NCBI RefSeq assembly: GCF_014192015.1 | Contig: NZ_JACHXJ010000001.1 | Location: 434,001-498,000, forward strand | Origin: Paenibacillus rhizosphaerae | GTDB taxonomy: Bacteria > Bacillota > Bacilli > Paenibacillales > Paenibacillaceae | Direction of reading: 5' to 3' | Length of the DNA stretch: 64,000 bases | Shown here: positions 1 to 7,876 of the stretch, in pieces | Layout: the number at the start of each line of letters is the position of its first letter | Position numbering within the stretch: the first letter of the stretch is position 1 | Translations under genes and position numbers: made by a program | The notes under the pieces: model-generated | What the model was told of the DNA's origin: nothing | Database searches by the model: none | What the model saw: only the letters and a program-made list of their open reading frames with translations

Positions 1-336
1 TTCCATCTGCTGGCTCAATTGGCCTGGCAGCGGCGGCTGCCGGAAGGGCTGGACGCGGCGCAGGTGCGCGCCGCGCTGACGGCCGTCATGAAACGCTGCT
101 TCGAGCCGGCCGGAACATACGACGCCGGGGGCTGGCTGCGGATAGGCCTCAGCGGACACCAGCCGGAGCTGGGCGAGGGTTATATTTCCACGGGCAGCTT
201 GTATCTATGCGCGACCGTCCTGCTGCCTCTCGCGCTGCCGGAGACCGATCCGTTCTGGCAGGGTGAAGCCGAGTGGACGTCCAAGCGGATTTGGAGCGGC
301 GGGTATGGCCGAATTGATCATGCGCTTGGGCATTAA
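1..336 (+). CDS. DUF2264 domain protein, C-terminal fragment (cut by window edge)
   Basis: The open frame runs from the first base of the window to a TAA stop, so only the last 111 residues are visible. The tail contains GYISTGSLYLC, then LPLALP, then a WTSKRIWSGG segment and a final DHAL. This matches the C-terminus of DUF2264 proteins, which are (alpha/alpha)-barrel proteins found beside carbohydrate-degradation genes in Paenibacillus. The function of the family is not established; a glycoside-hydrolase-like role is inference. A methionine at position 19 is only an internal codon. The gene converges on the CDF transporter gene. Confidence 0.75.
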   Translation, partial: FHLLAQLAWQRRLPEGLDAAQVRAALTAVMKRCFEPAGTYDAGGWLRIGLSGHQPELGEGYISTGSLYLCATVLLPLALPETDPFWQGEAEWTSKRIWSGGYGRIDHALGH

Positions 337-370
337 GCACCGGAATATGGAACCGAGGTTGTAAAATACT

Positions 371-417
371 AAGAGGCTGTCCCCCCAGGCTACTTCAGCC
401 TGGATGGGACAGCCTCT
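371..417 (-). terminator. Hairpin terminator overlapping the end of the CDF gene
   Basis: Inverted repeat AAGAGGCTGTCCC (371-383) / GGGACAGCCTCTT (405-417). The stop codon of the minus-strand CDF gene (390-392) sits in the loop, so the last codons form one arm. It could also end transcription of the convergent DUF2264 gene. Confidence 0.7.
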
Positions 418-1418
418 TGTCCGTCATCGTACCATGGGTTCAGGTGCACCATGACGTCAGCCACCTGCTTCATTCGCTCCATGATCGTTTTTTTCACTTC
501 CCGGCTGACATCATGCCCTTCCTGTACGGTGAGATGGTTGGGGACGCTGACTTTGACGTCGACGATGATGGCGTTGCCGAGCTCCCGGGCCCGGATGCTG
601 TCGACGCGCTTCACGTTGGGAACGGAGTAGATGATCGAGCTCAACATGGCCAGCTGCTCGTTCGTAATGTTCTTGTCCATCAGAATATCGATGGACTCCT
701 GTCCCATTTTGTACCCGAGCCGGATCACCAGGTACGATACGATAATCCCGGCCACCGGGTCGCCGTATTCCGTATAAGGGATATGATAGGCTTCGCCAAG
801 CAGCGAAATGCCGATCCCGATGGATGCGGCTGCGGAAGCGTAGACGTCCGCGATATGGTCGTAGGCCGTGGCGATCAGGCTGCGGCTGTTCTCGGCCTTG
901 CCGATCCGGATGCAGTACATGTACAGGATCTGCTTCCAGATCAGGGAAACCAGCGCAGCCGCGAGCGCGATCCAGCTGGCTTCGGCCGGGGGAACGAACA
1001 GCGACTCGATCGATTTATACACCATCAGCAGCGCCGCCATGACAAGTATGATCGCCACGATGCCTGATGCAATCGCTTCGGCTTTCCCATGACCGTAGGG
1101 ATGATCTTCATCCGCCGGCTTACGGGATACCATGGCCGAGGTGAGTGCCGCTATCGTGGCCACGACATCGCCTGCATTATGAATCCCGTCGGCTACGAGA
1201 ACCTTACTGCCGAATAACAGACCGACGATGATTTTGAGAAGGGTCAGCAGGACGTTGCTGACGAGGCTGACCCATACCGCCATTATTGATTTGCTGGCCA
1301 CGGACTCCAGTCTCCTCGCTCCATTCTTGGGTTTATTCCTTTTATATAAATAGATTGAACTAAAGTTTGGTATTGAACTTGCTGTTACAACGGCCCGGTA
1401 GAGATCTATAACATTCAT
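390..1418 (-). CDS. Cation diffusion facilitator (CDF) family transporter
   Basis: 342-residue integral membrane protein that should export divalent metal ions (Zn, Mn or Fe) in exchange for protons. Family marks are DGIHNAGD (about 77-84), the metal-binding motif in membrane helix 2, and HPYGHGK (about 106-112). A predicted cytoplasmic C-terminal domain follows (KMGQESIDILMD onward), with the usual metal-sensing fold of the family. The first 40 or so residues are longer than in most homologues, so the true start could be the internal Met46; the upstream ATG has only a weak AG-rich site. Substrate metal cannot be read from sequence alone. Confidence 0.9.
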   Translation of the reverse strand: MNVIDLYRAVVTASSIPNFSSIYLYKRNKPKNGARRLESVASKSIMAVWVSLVSNVLLTLLKIIVGLLFGSKVLVADGIHNAGDVVATIAALTSAMVSRKPADEDHPYGHGKAEAIASGIVAIILVMAALLMVYKSIESLFVPPAEASWIALAAALVSLIWKQILYMYCIRIGKAENSRSLIATAYDHIADVYASAAASIGIGISLLGEAYHIPYTEYGDPVAGIIVSYLVIRLGYKMGQESIDILMDKNITNEQLAMLSSIIYSVPNVKRVDSIRARELGNAIIVDVKVSVPNHLTVQEGHDVSREVKKTIMERMKQVADVMVHLNPWYDDGQEAVPSRLK

Positions 1419-1767
1419 TTCTTTAGTTCATTCTGTATAACCAAAAAATAAACATTTCCTATTAAGCCAAAACATGACGCGCGCACAAAGCTAACTCCAG
1501 CATGACGTAACAATATCGCGCCTTGGTAGTCCTCCAAGTTAAAAGTATTCGGAAAAAGGTGGAATCATATACATCATATTCCCATTTTCCGGATCAAGCC
1601 ACAGAACAAAAGCCTCCCGTGGCATTTGTCTTCTCCGCACAGCATGAAGTGCAGAAGGCTGACAAATAACAGGAGGCTTATGTCGGTTATGAGGCCAATA
1701 TTAACGAAGTATGGCTGATGAAACAGCAGCTTTCCCGGTTCAAAGATGGATCGTCTAACTACAGAGT
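1419..1767. other. Intergenic region, 349 bp
   Basis: Lies between the CDF gene and the YdjM-type gene, both on the minus strand. It holds the imperfect hairpin at 1610-1679 and, on the plus strand, an open stretch of about 40 codons (1670-1801) without a usable start. Nothing recognisable was found in 1440-1600. Confidence 0.5.
1610..1679 (-). terminator. Long imperfect hairpin, probable terminator of the YdjM-type gene
   Basis: Stacked helices: 1610-1617 with 1672-1679, 1624-1630 with 1661-1667, 1631-1634 with 1653-1656, 1637-1640 with 1649-1652. Read on the minus strand the outer GGAGGCTT arm is followed by TTTGTTCTGT, which suits an intrinsic terminator. The 70-nt size is large for a simple terminator. 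Confidence 0.55.
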
Positions 1768-2415
1768 CTATTTAAACGGAAGTTTAAAGGATTTCCTGTA
1801 GAGCGGATACAGCCACTTCACACCGCTTGGCGTCATCGAATCGGCGATCAGATGGGACAAGTACCCCGCGGTTGCTACGAGCATGATCCCTTCCAGACCG
1901 AGGTATGCCTCCAGTCCGGAACTGATCCATGCCCAGAGCCAAACCGCCCAGACGGTATGGGTCATGCCGCGGTGCTTGAGCCAAGGGGCGATACCCACAA
2001 ATGCGCCCAGTCCGGACATCCAGACCATGGCGTTATGTATTCCGGCATAAATCAATATGCAGCCAATCAGGCTGACGAGCACGTTACGGATCATGCCGTC
2101 TTTAATGATCAGTCCGAGCAGAAACAGGACGAGCGCCAAGATGGAATATTCGAGATAGAAGCTCCCTTTGGCGATATACAGGTACCCCATGACGATCACG
2201 AGCAGCAGCCCGGACCAGTACAGCCATTCTCTGAGCCATTTCGAGAATCGGCCGAGAGTAGAACTGAGCATGCTGGGGCCGTCGAGGTCTGCGCTGAGCG
2301 CCGATAAGGCGGAAACCGCGATGTACATCGCTGCATGCTTCAGCGTAAACGGATAATGGGCTGCGGCGGCAGCACCGATCACAACGCCTATTGCGAGATG
2401 TGTCGAACCCTTCAT
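1768..2415 (-). CDS. YdjM-type membrane-bound metal-dependent hydrolase (DUF457 family)
   Basis: 215-residue polytopic membrane protein. Visible family motifs are the N-terminal THLAIG (His6), LSADLDG (about 40-46), KHRGMTHT in the middle, and LSHLIADSMTPSG near the C-terminus. These are the conserved His/Asp residues of the YdjM/DUF457 family, which is annotated as metal-dependent hydrolase but has no firmly known substrate. The start at 2415 is chosen because AGGAGGAGAA immediately precedes it and because the family typically begins MxxxTH. A longer frame to 2538 exists but lacks support. It stands alone with its own hairpin downstream. Confidence 0.85.
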   Translation of the reverse strand: MKGSTHLAIGVVIGAAAAAHYPFTLKHAAMYIAVSALSALSADLDGPSMLSSTLGRFSKWLREWLYWSGLLLVIVMGYLYIAKGSFYLEYSILALVLFLLGLIIKDGMIRNVLVSLIGCILIYAGIHNAMVWMSGLGAFVGIAPWLKHRGMTHTVWAVWLWAWISSGLEAYLGLEGIMLVATAGYLSHLIADSMTPSGVKWLYPLYRKSFKLPFK

Positions 2416-2554
2416 TTCTCCTCCTCTGACTGACATATGGATGATTGCAGGCAAACATATGTTTGCTATCGTATTATACACGTTTTGGCGTCTCGTGTAC
2501 ATGCCTGTCTTTGCTGGGAGGATAGGACAAAAGTTCATGTAACCAACAGGTCGG

Positions 2555-2800
2555 TTAATCGGCCGGATTGGCTGTATCCGAATTTGCGTCCGCCGCGGCT
2601 ACCTCCGTGCGTCCAAGCAAATAATCTATGGACACCTGAAAATAATCAGCCAGCTTCGACAGCGTATCAAAATCCGGTTTCCTGCGGTTCTTCTCGTAGT
2701 GGGACAAGGCCGCCCGGCTGATCCCAAGGGATATGGACAATGCCTCCTGAGTTAATTTTCTCTGCTCCCTGAGCTCTGATATTCGGTTGCCGTAATTCAT
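2555..2800 (-). CDS. Small XRE-family HTH transcriptional repressor
   Basis: 81-residue protein that is nearly all one helix-turn-helix domain (about 6-62): ISELREQRKLTQEALS, GISRAALSHYEKNRRKP, LADYFQVSIDYLLGR. It resembles Xre/SinR-like DNA-binding domains but has no room for a separate multimerisation domain. The start at 2800 follows AAGGGGGGAAAG. It is transcribed away from the polysaccharide operon, and the shared intergenic region holds a perfect palindrome (2866-2880) and a near copy (3078-3092). Inference: it represses the operon and itself. SinR control of eps in Bacillus subtilis is an established parallel, but this is not a clear SinR orthologue. Confidence 0.88.
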   Translation of the reverse strand: MNYGNRISELREQRKLTQEALSISLGISRAALSHYEKNRRKPDFDTLSKLADYFQVSIDYLLGRTEVAAADANSDTANPAD

Positions 2801-2858
2801 TTCTTTCCCCCCTTGGATACCCGGGTATGCATGAGCATTTGGACCTGCTAAATAACGC

Positions 2859-2887
2859 TTGACATGATACAAAATGTATCGTAAATT
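2859..2887 (+). promoter_or_regulatory. Consensus sigma-A promoter of the exopolysaccharide operon
   Basis: TTGACA (2859-2864), 17-bp spacer, TAAATT (2882-2887). The spacer is almost filled by the palindrome GATACAAAATGTATC. Transcription would start near 2894, leaving a leader of about 225 nt before the first gene. Confidence 0.75.
2866..2880. promoter_or_regulatory. Palindromic operator 1, probable XRE repressor site
   Basis: GATACAAAATGTATC is a perfect 6+3+6 palindrome. It lies between the -35 and -10 boxes of the rightward promoter and overlaps TATCAT, a possible leftward -10 for the repressor gene (minus strand, 2864-2869). Confidence 0.7.
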
Positions 2888-3077
2888 AACAGTGTCGTCA
2901 ATAGTGAAAGCCGTTTTTGAACCGATTTACCCAAAAAAACAGGTTCATTCTCCTCTTGGAAGCTCAATCTTTATTCATAGATTAAGCCAATTCCAGGAAT
3001 AAAGACGCAATTCGTCACAAACGGTTACACCAGGAAGCAGGAACCAGTGCACATTCTGTCGAGTTTCCTAACTTAAT

Positions 3078-3092
3078 GATACATAATGTTTC
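3078..3092. promoter_or_regulatory. Palindromic operator 2, imperfect copy
   Basis: GATACATAATGTTTC matches operator 1 at 12 of 15 positions and keeps the GATACA half-site. It lies 28 bp before the first operon gene, inside the leader. Confidence 0.55.
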
Positions 3093-3119
3093 GTTGTTTT
3101 TCAAAAATCAAAGAGATGG

Positions 3120-3872
3120 ATGCTGATACGTATGATCGATACACACTGCCATATCCTGCCAGCCGTGGACGACGGGCCGAAAACGATCGATGGAGCACTT
3201 CGCATGGCTGCGGCTGCAGTGGATGAGGGGATTACGACCATCATCGCCACCCCGCACCACCGTGAGAGACATTATTTGAACTCCGCCAAAAAGATCAACC
3301 GCCGTGTAAAACGGTTTAACGCCAAGCTCAAGCGCCTCGGCATCCCCCTGAAGGTGCTCCCTGGACAGGAGTATCACCTTACCGAACGTTATCCTACCGA
3401 ATTCCGGCGTGGACGGATCCAGACGCTTGCCGGCAGCCGCTATTTACTCGTAGAGCTCCCCTCCCGCAAGGTACCCGGGTATTTCACAGATTTTCTTGCC
3501 TTCATGAAACGGGCCGATATTCGGGTCGTCATTGCTCATCCTGAACGGAATTTGGGGATTATCGATCAGCCCGACCAAGTGGTGGAATGGATTCGGGACT
3601 TCGGTGTCCTGCTGCAGGTCACAACACAGTCGCTTGCCGGATTTTTTGGGGAATCGGTACAGAGCACGGCTGCGTACCTATGCAAACACCGGCTGGTCCA
3701 TTTGATTGGATCGGATGCGCACAACACGGTCCGGCGGAAATTTTACGCGCAGGAGGGGCTTGGTATCATCGACAAGCTGTGTGGTGCAGGCTTTCGGAAG
3801 AACCTGGAGGACCATGCGGTGCAGCTCATCAGCGGAAAGGAGATCAGAACGTTTCATCAGCCTACTGTCTAG
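3120..3872 (+). CDS. CpsB/CapC-type (PHP) tyrosine-protein phosphatase
   Basis: 250-residue metal-dependent phosphatase of the PHP fold that should dephosphorylate the partner BY-kinase encoded two genes downstream. Visible metal ligands and motifs: DTHCH near the N-terminus with DDGP, then TPHH, GQEYHL, AHPER, and GSDAHN near residue 200. Length fits the family (about 250). ATG 3120 has AAAGAG upstream; ATG 3132, just before IDTHCH, is an alternative start. First gene of the exopolysaccharide operon, equivalent in role to YwqE/CapC. Confidence 0.92.
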   Translation: MLIRMIDTHCHILPAVDDGPKTIDGALRMAAAAVDEGITTIIATPHHRERHYLNSAKKINRRVKRFNAKLKRLGIPLKVLPGQEYHLTERYPTEFRRGRIQTLAGSRYLLVELPSRKVPGYFTDFLAFMKRADIRVVIAHPERNLGIIDQPDQVVEWIRDFGVLLQVTTQSLAGFFGESVQSTAAYLCKHRLVHLIGSDAHNTVRRKFYAQEGLGIIDKLCGAGFRKNLEDHAVQLISGKEIRTFHQPTV

Positions 3873-3912
3873 AGCGGACGGAAACCATTCGATGAAATTT
3901 GGGGGAATGATT

Positions 3913-4662
3913 ATGGAATTCAAGCTGCTGCTGCAGATGTTAAGAAAGCGCCTTTGGCTGATCTTATTGGTGGTGGTCTTGTGCTCGGCCGGCACTGGTG
4001 CCTACAGCATCTATGTCATGAAGCCGGTTTATGAAGCAAGCAGCACGATGATTGTCAATAAGTCGAATTTGGACAGCGGGGGAAAACCGACGCTAGATAT
4101 TAATGAAATCAATTCAAACATTATGCTGATCAACTCCTATAAGGTCATCATCAGCTCCGCTTCCATCATGGAAAAGGTCGTCGCCCAGTACCCCGGTCTG
4201 CATGAGACTGCGCAGGATTTGATGGACCGGGTTGAGGTCGTAACGACCCAAAACTCGCAAATCATCGAGCTTAAAATCCGCGATGCCTCCTACGAGCATG
4301 CCAAAGAGATCGTGAACGCCGTATCGCTCGTGTTCAAGCATGAAATCCCCCAAATCATGAAAGTGGACAATATTTCGATTTTGGACAGTACCTTGTCGAC
4401 GGGTGCTCCCGATCCGGTCAGTCCCAATGTCCTCCTGAATATCATTATCGCTTTTGCCGCATCGTTCATGATCATCGTCGGCGTGGTGCTGTTTATGGAG
4501 TACTTGGATGACACGATCAAGTCCGATGAGGACGTGGAGAGGTATCTTGAGCTTACGACCTTGGGCGCGATCCGGAAAATGAACAAGCGGGACTTGCGAA
4601 CGAGGGCAACCGCCCGATCCAAACAACAGGCAGGTGAAAAGTATGCGTCAGTCAGCCAATAA
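3913..4662 (+). CDS. Wzz/YveK-type chain-length and kinase-activator membrane protein
   Basis: 249-residue polysaccharide co-polymerase. It has a transmembrane helix at about 14-34, an extracytoplasmic domain, a DPVSPN motif at about 167-172 and a second membrane helix at about 173-197, followed by a basic cytoplasmic tail. In Gram-positives this half recruits and activates the separate BY-kinase. The start at 3913 is chosen for the GGGGG run seven bases upstream; earlier in-frame ATGs at 3892 and 3907 lie before or on that site. Its 3' end overlaps the kinase gene by 20 nt. Confidence 0.92.
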   Translation: MEFKLLLQMLRKRLWLILLVVVLCSAGTGAYSIYVMKPVYEASSTMIVNKSNLDSGGKPTLDINEINSNIMLINSYKVIISSASIMEKVVAQYPGLHETAQDLMDRVEVVTTQNSQIIELKIRDASYEHAKEIVNAVSLVFKHEIPQIMKVDNISILDSTLSTGAPDPVSPNVLLNIIIAFAASFMIIVGVVLFMEYLDDTIKSDEDVERYLELTTLGAIRKMNKRDLRTRATARSKQQAGEKYASVSQ

Positions 4663-5329
4663 GAACAAGCTGATCATGAATGTCAACCGCAGGTCGTCGA
4701 TCTCGGAAGGGTACCGCAACATCCGGACCAACATCCAATTTTCCGGCTGGAATCAAAAGCTGCATGTGCTTGCCGTGACCTCGACCCAGGCGGGGGAAGG
4801 GAAATCGACGACGATCAGCAATCTGGCGGTGGCCTATGCCCAGGAAGGAAAAAACGTGCTGCTGATCGACGCTGATCTCAGGCACCCATCGCTTCAGAGC
4901 ATTTTTAACGTGCCGAACCGGCTTGGGCTTTCGAATCTTCTCGCCGAACAATGCGCTTTCGGTGATGTCGTGCAAACGACCGTGGTGGATAACCTGTCGC
5001 TGGTGACCGCCGGCCCGGTTCCTCCGAATCCGACGGAGCTGTTATCTTCGGACCGGCTGCAGGAAGTGATCGACGGCTGGAAGCCTGTATACGACATCAT
5101 CCTGATCGACACCTCACCGGTAATGGCCGTCGCCGACGGCTTAATCGTCTCTTCCGTGTGCGACGGGGTGATCCTCGTTGTTCTGTCGGGCAAGGTCAAG
5201 CGGGAGTACATTCAGAAAACGAAAGAGAAGCTGGAGCTTGCGAAGGCAACGATTCTCGGCGTCGTTCTGAATCAGAAAAAGTATAGTAAATCCGAGGCGA
5301 ACCAGTACCGTTATTACGGTCATCAATAG
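4643..5329 (+). CDS. CpsD/CapB-type tyrosine kinase (BY-kinase)
   Basis: 228-residue cytoplasmic protein-tyrosine autokinase that works with the preceding membrane protein to control polymerisation and export. Walker A STQAGEGKSTT (about 47-57), Walker A' LLIDADLR (73-80) and Walker B IILIDTSP (152-159) are all intact. The short C-terminal tyrosine cluster ends QYRYYGHQ (Tyr222, 224, 225), the likely autophosphorylation sites. ATG 4643 follows AGGTGA with good spacing; GTG 4634 is less likely. Dephosphorylated by the PHP phosphatase (known for the family). Confidence 0.94.
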   Translation: MRQSANKNKLIMNVNRRSSISEGYRNIRTNIQFSGWNQKLHVLAVTSTQAGEGKSTTISNLAVAYAQEGKNVLLIDADLRHPSLQSIFNVPNRLGLSNLLAEQCAFGDVVQTTVVDNLSLVTAGPVPPNPTELLSSDRLQEVIDGWKPVYDIILIDTSPVMAVADGLIVSSVCDGVILVVLSGKVKREYIQKTKEKLELAKATILGVVLNQKKYSKSEANQYRYYGHQ

Positions 5330-5400
5330 ACTCTTGGGTGTCAAGGAAACCACTTGTTAATGAAGCATGTTTTTACAGGTTATGTCTACTGTACCTTTAT

Positions 5401-5549
5401 CACGGGTAGGCACTCGGTCACGCTGTGGGTATTCGGATACCTTAGACGTTTATCGTCGAGAGTGTGATGTGAGGTCGGGTTCAATGCCCGTAAAACGCTC
5501 ATGCTTCGGATGGAAGCATGAGCTATGCTGCCTGCAGGCGGTATAGCTC
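5401..5549 (+). ncRNA. EAR/epsC-like structured RNA in the polysaccharide operon
   Basis: The 295-bp gap between the kinase gene and galU is full of strong RNA structure. Hairpins: GGTAT-TCGG-ATACC (5428-5441); GACG/CGTC (5445-5457); an enclosing CACTC (5411-5415) / GAGTG (5460-5464); CGGG/CCCG (5476-5490), whose 3' arm can instead pair with ACGGG at 5402-5406. Then comes a perfect 10-bp stem (5498-5507 / 5513-5522) that competes with GAGCTAT/ATAGCTC (5520-5526 / 5543-5549). The eps-associated RNA of Bacillus subtilis sits in the same place, after the kinase gene epsB, and promotes processive antitermination. Identity by position and structure is inference; a covariance-model search was not possible. 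Confidence 0.6.
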
Positions 5550-5624
5550 ATCCTTTCATCCTGATGAACAGAAAAAAACATAAAACCGAAGGATACCACA
5601 TTATGAAGTTGGGGGTTTATTCAA

Positions 5625-6521
5625 GTGAAAAAAGTGAAAAAGGCCATTATCCCGGCTGCCGGACTCGGAACCCGTTTCCTGCCGGCGACCAAAGCGATGC
5701 CCAAAGAAATGCTGCCCATCGTCGACAAGCCGACCATTCAATACATCGTGGAGGAAGCGATCGAGGCGGGAATCGAGGACATTATCATTGTCACCGGCAA
5801 GGGAAAACGGTCGATTGAAGATCATTTCGATTACTCCTTCGAGCTCGAGCTCAGCCTGCTGGAAAAAGGGAAGCTGGACGTGCTGGAAATGGTCCGGCGT
5901 TCGTCGGCCGTAGAGATCCACTATATCCGGCAAAAGGAAGCCAAAGGCCTCGGCCATGCCATATGGTGCGCGCGGAACTTCATCGGCGACGAGCCCTTCG
6001 CGGTGCTTCTCGGAGATGACATCGTCCGCGCGGAAACGCCCTGCATCGGGCAGCTCGTCCGGCAGTACGAAAAGCACGGCTGTTCCGTCGTCGGCGTCGG
6101 GCAGGTGCCGTCCGAGCACACATCGCGGTACGGCATTATCGACCCGAGTGCGATCCACGACACGGACAAGCGGACCTTTGAGCTGCGGAAAGTGGTCGAA
6201 AAGCCCGTCCCGGGGGAGGCGCCGTCGAATTTGGCCATTATGGGCCGCTATGTGCTTACCCCGGAAATTTTCAGCCTGCTGGAACACCAGAAGGCCGGCT
6301 ACGGCGGGGAGATCCAGCTTACGGATGCCATTCAGCAGCTGATCGTCAAGCATCGCTGTCTGGCTTATGAATTCGAAGGGGAGCGCTTCGACGTCGGCGA
6401 GAAGCTCGGGTACATCCTGACCACCATTCAGTTTGCGCTTCGCCAGGGAGAGCTGCGGACGCCCCTCTTAAGGGAACTGGACCGGATTCTGCAAATCGAG
6501 AACGTGGAGCCGAAGCTCTAA
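5625..6521 (+). CDS. galU: UTP--glucose-1-phosphate uridylyltransferase
   Basis: 298 residues. Makes UDP-glucose from UTP and glucose-1-phosphate, the precursor for the polymer and possibly for glycolipids. The N-terminus [20 protein letters not shown] carries the nucleotide-binding loop, followed by [14 protein letters not shown], as in GtaB/GalU. Later family segments such as GLGHAIWCA and LLGDD are intact. The start is GTG at 5625, which fits the family N-terminus; the GGGGG run at about 5610 is a rather distant ribosome site. It follows the structured RNA and leads the biosynthetic part of the operon. Confidence 0.95.
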   Translation: MKKVKKAIIPAAGLGTRFLPATKAMPKEMLPIVDKPTIQYIVEEAIEAGIEDIIIVTGKGKRSIEDHFDYSFELELSLLEKGKLDVLEMVRRSSAVEIHYIRQKEAKGLGHAIWCARNFIGDEPFAVLLGDDIVRAETPCIGQLVRQYEKHGCSVVGVGQVPSEHTSRYGIIDPSAIHDTDKRTFELRKVVEKPVPGEAPSNLAIMGRYVLTPEIFSLLEHQKAGYGGEIQLTDAIQQLIVKHRCLAYEFEGERFDVGEKLGYILTTIQFALRQGELRTPLLRELDRILQIENVEPKL

Positions 6522-6604
6522 CGGTGATAGGCAAGCCTGATCAGCCGGATGAGCGGTTAAAGAAAGGTCATTACCACATTTGAAATGAAGGCAGGGGCGG
6601 ACTT

Positions 6605-7876
6605 ATGGTCAAAAAAATTTGCGTCGTGGGGCTGGGTTATATCGGACTGCCGACAGCCAGTCTGCTTGCGATTAAAGGCTTTGAAGTGCATGGCGTGGAC
6701 ACCAACCGGCATGCGGTAGAGCTGATTAACCAGGGCGAGGTTCATATCGTGGAACCGGATTTGGATATTATGGTCAAGGCGGCCGTCCAGAGCGGACAGC
6801 TGCATGTCTCGGAAGAACCGGAGGAGGCCGACGTATTTATCCTGGCCGTTCCGACCCCCTTCGAGGAAAACCAGAAGCCGGATTTGTCTTACGTCAGACA
6901 GGCGGCTGCTTCCGTGGCTCCTTTTCTCCGGCCGGGCAATATCGTCATCCTGGAATCTACGAGTCCGGTGGGGACGACCGAGATGGTTGCGCGATCGATT
7001 TTGGACGCCCGGACCGACCTGACCGTGTCCGGCTCACCGCAGCAGGCCGCCCGGCGGATCTATGTCGCCCATTGCCCCGAGAGGGTGATGCCGGGGCAAA
7101 TCCTCCGCGAGCTCGTGGAAAATGACCGGATTATCGGGGGGATCGATATCGAGTCGACCGAGCGAACCGTGGCCTTTTACAAGCAGTTCGTCAGCGGGAA
7201 AATCCTTGAAACCAACGCCAAAACGGCGGAGATGGCCAAGCTGACTGAAAATTCCTTCCGCGATGTCAACATCGCGTTCGCCAACGAGCTGTCTCTCATT
7301 TGCGACCAGCTGGACATCAACGTGTGGGAATTGATCCGGCTGGCGAACCACCATCCAAGGGTGAACATTCTCCAGCCGGGACCTGGTGTGGGAGGGCACT
7401 GCATCGCGGTCGATCCGTGGTTTATCGTTCACGCCGCGCCGGAACAGGCCAAGCTGATTCATACCGCCAGAATCGTTAACGACTATAAGCCCGGTTACGT
7501 GGTGAATAAGGTGACGGAGCGGGCCAAACGGTTGAAGTCGCCCGTCATTGCCTGTTTGGGGCTTTCTTTTAAAGCGAACATCGACGACCTGAGGGAAAGC
7601 CCGGCGCTTGCGATCGTGGAGCATTTGGCGAAGGCCCGGATCGGGGACATTTATGCAGTGGAGCCGCATATCCAGCTTCTGCCGGCCTCGCTCGCGGCAG
7701 CCGGGGTTCATCTGCTTGAAGCGGTGGAGGCGGTCCGCAAGGCGGATATCGTGCTGCTGCTCGTGAATCACGACGCTTTCTCCTACATGGACCGCAACCT
7801 GCTTCAGGAAAAAATCGTAATCGATACCAGGGGTTTCTTCAGTGAGCTGCCCCGGGAACGGGTCGGTGTGCATTGA
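6605..7876 (+). CDS. wecC: UDP-N-acetyl-D-mannosamine dehydrogenase (nucleotide-sugar dehydrogenase)
   Basis: 423 residues. Four-electron NAD-dependent oxidation of UDP-ManNAc to UDP-ManNAcA is the best guess; UDP-Glc/GlcNAc dehydrogenases are close relatives. Seen: Rossmann motif GLGYIGLP (9-16), VPTPF (82-86), STSPVGTTE (118-126), HCPERVMPG (156-164), and catalytic Cys266 in GVGGHCIAVDP. VEPDLD and the HCPER context favour the WecC branch. No WecB epimerase is encoded nearby, so UDP-ManNAc must come from elsewhere. It implies an acidic sugar in the polymer. Its stop shares one base with the next start (TGATG). Confidence 0.88.
   Translation: MVKKICVVGLGYIGLPTASLLAIKGFEVHGVDTNRHAVELINQGEVHIVEPDLDIMVKAAVQSGQLHVSEEPEEADVFILAVPTPFEENQKPDLSYVRQAAASVAPFLRPGNIVILESTSPVGTTEMVARSILDARTDLTVSGSPQQAARRIYVAHCPERVMPGQILRELVENDRIIGGIDIESTERTVAFYKQFVSGKILETNAKTAEMAKLTENSFRDVNIAFANELSLICDQLDINVWELIRLANHHPRVNILQPGPGVGGHCIAVDPWFIVHAAPEQAKLIHTARIVNDYKPGYVVNKVTERAKRLKSPVIACLGLSFKANIDDLRESPALAIVEHLAKARIGDIYAVEPHIQLLPASLAAAGVHLLEAVEAVRKADIVLLLVNHDAFSYMDRNLLQEKIVIDTRGFFSELPRERVGVH

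Noticed and set aside
1670..1801. Open stretch on the plus strand encoding NEVWLMKQQLSRFKDG and more
   Set aside because: About 40 codons, no start codon with a proper ribosome site, overlaps the end of the YdjM-type gene; could be a decayed fragment but not supported as a gene.
5525..5818. 97-codon frame running from the structured RNA into galU
   Set aside because: Wrong frame relative to galU, lies on hairpins, and shows no protein-like features.
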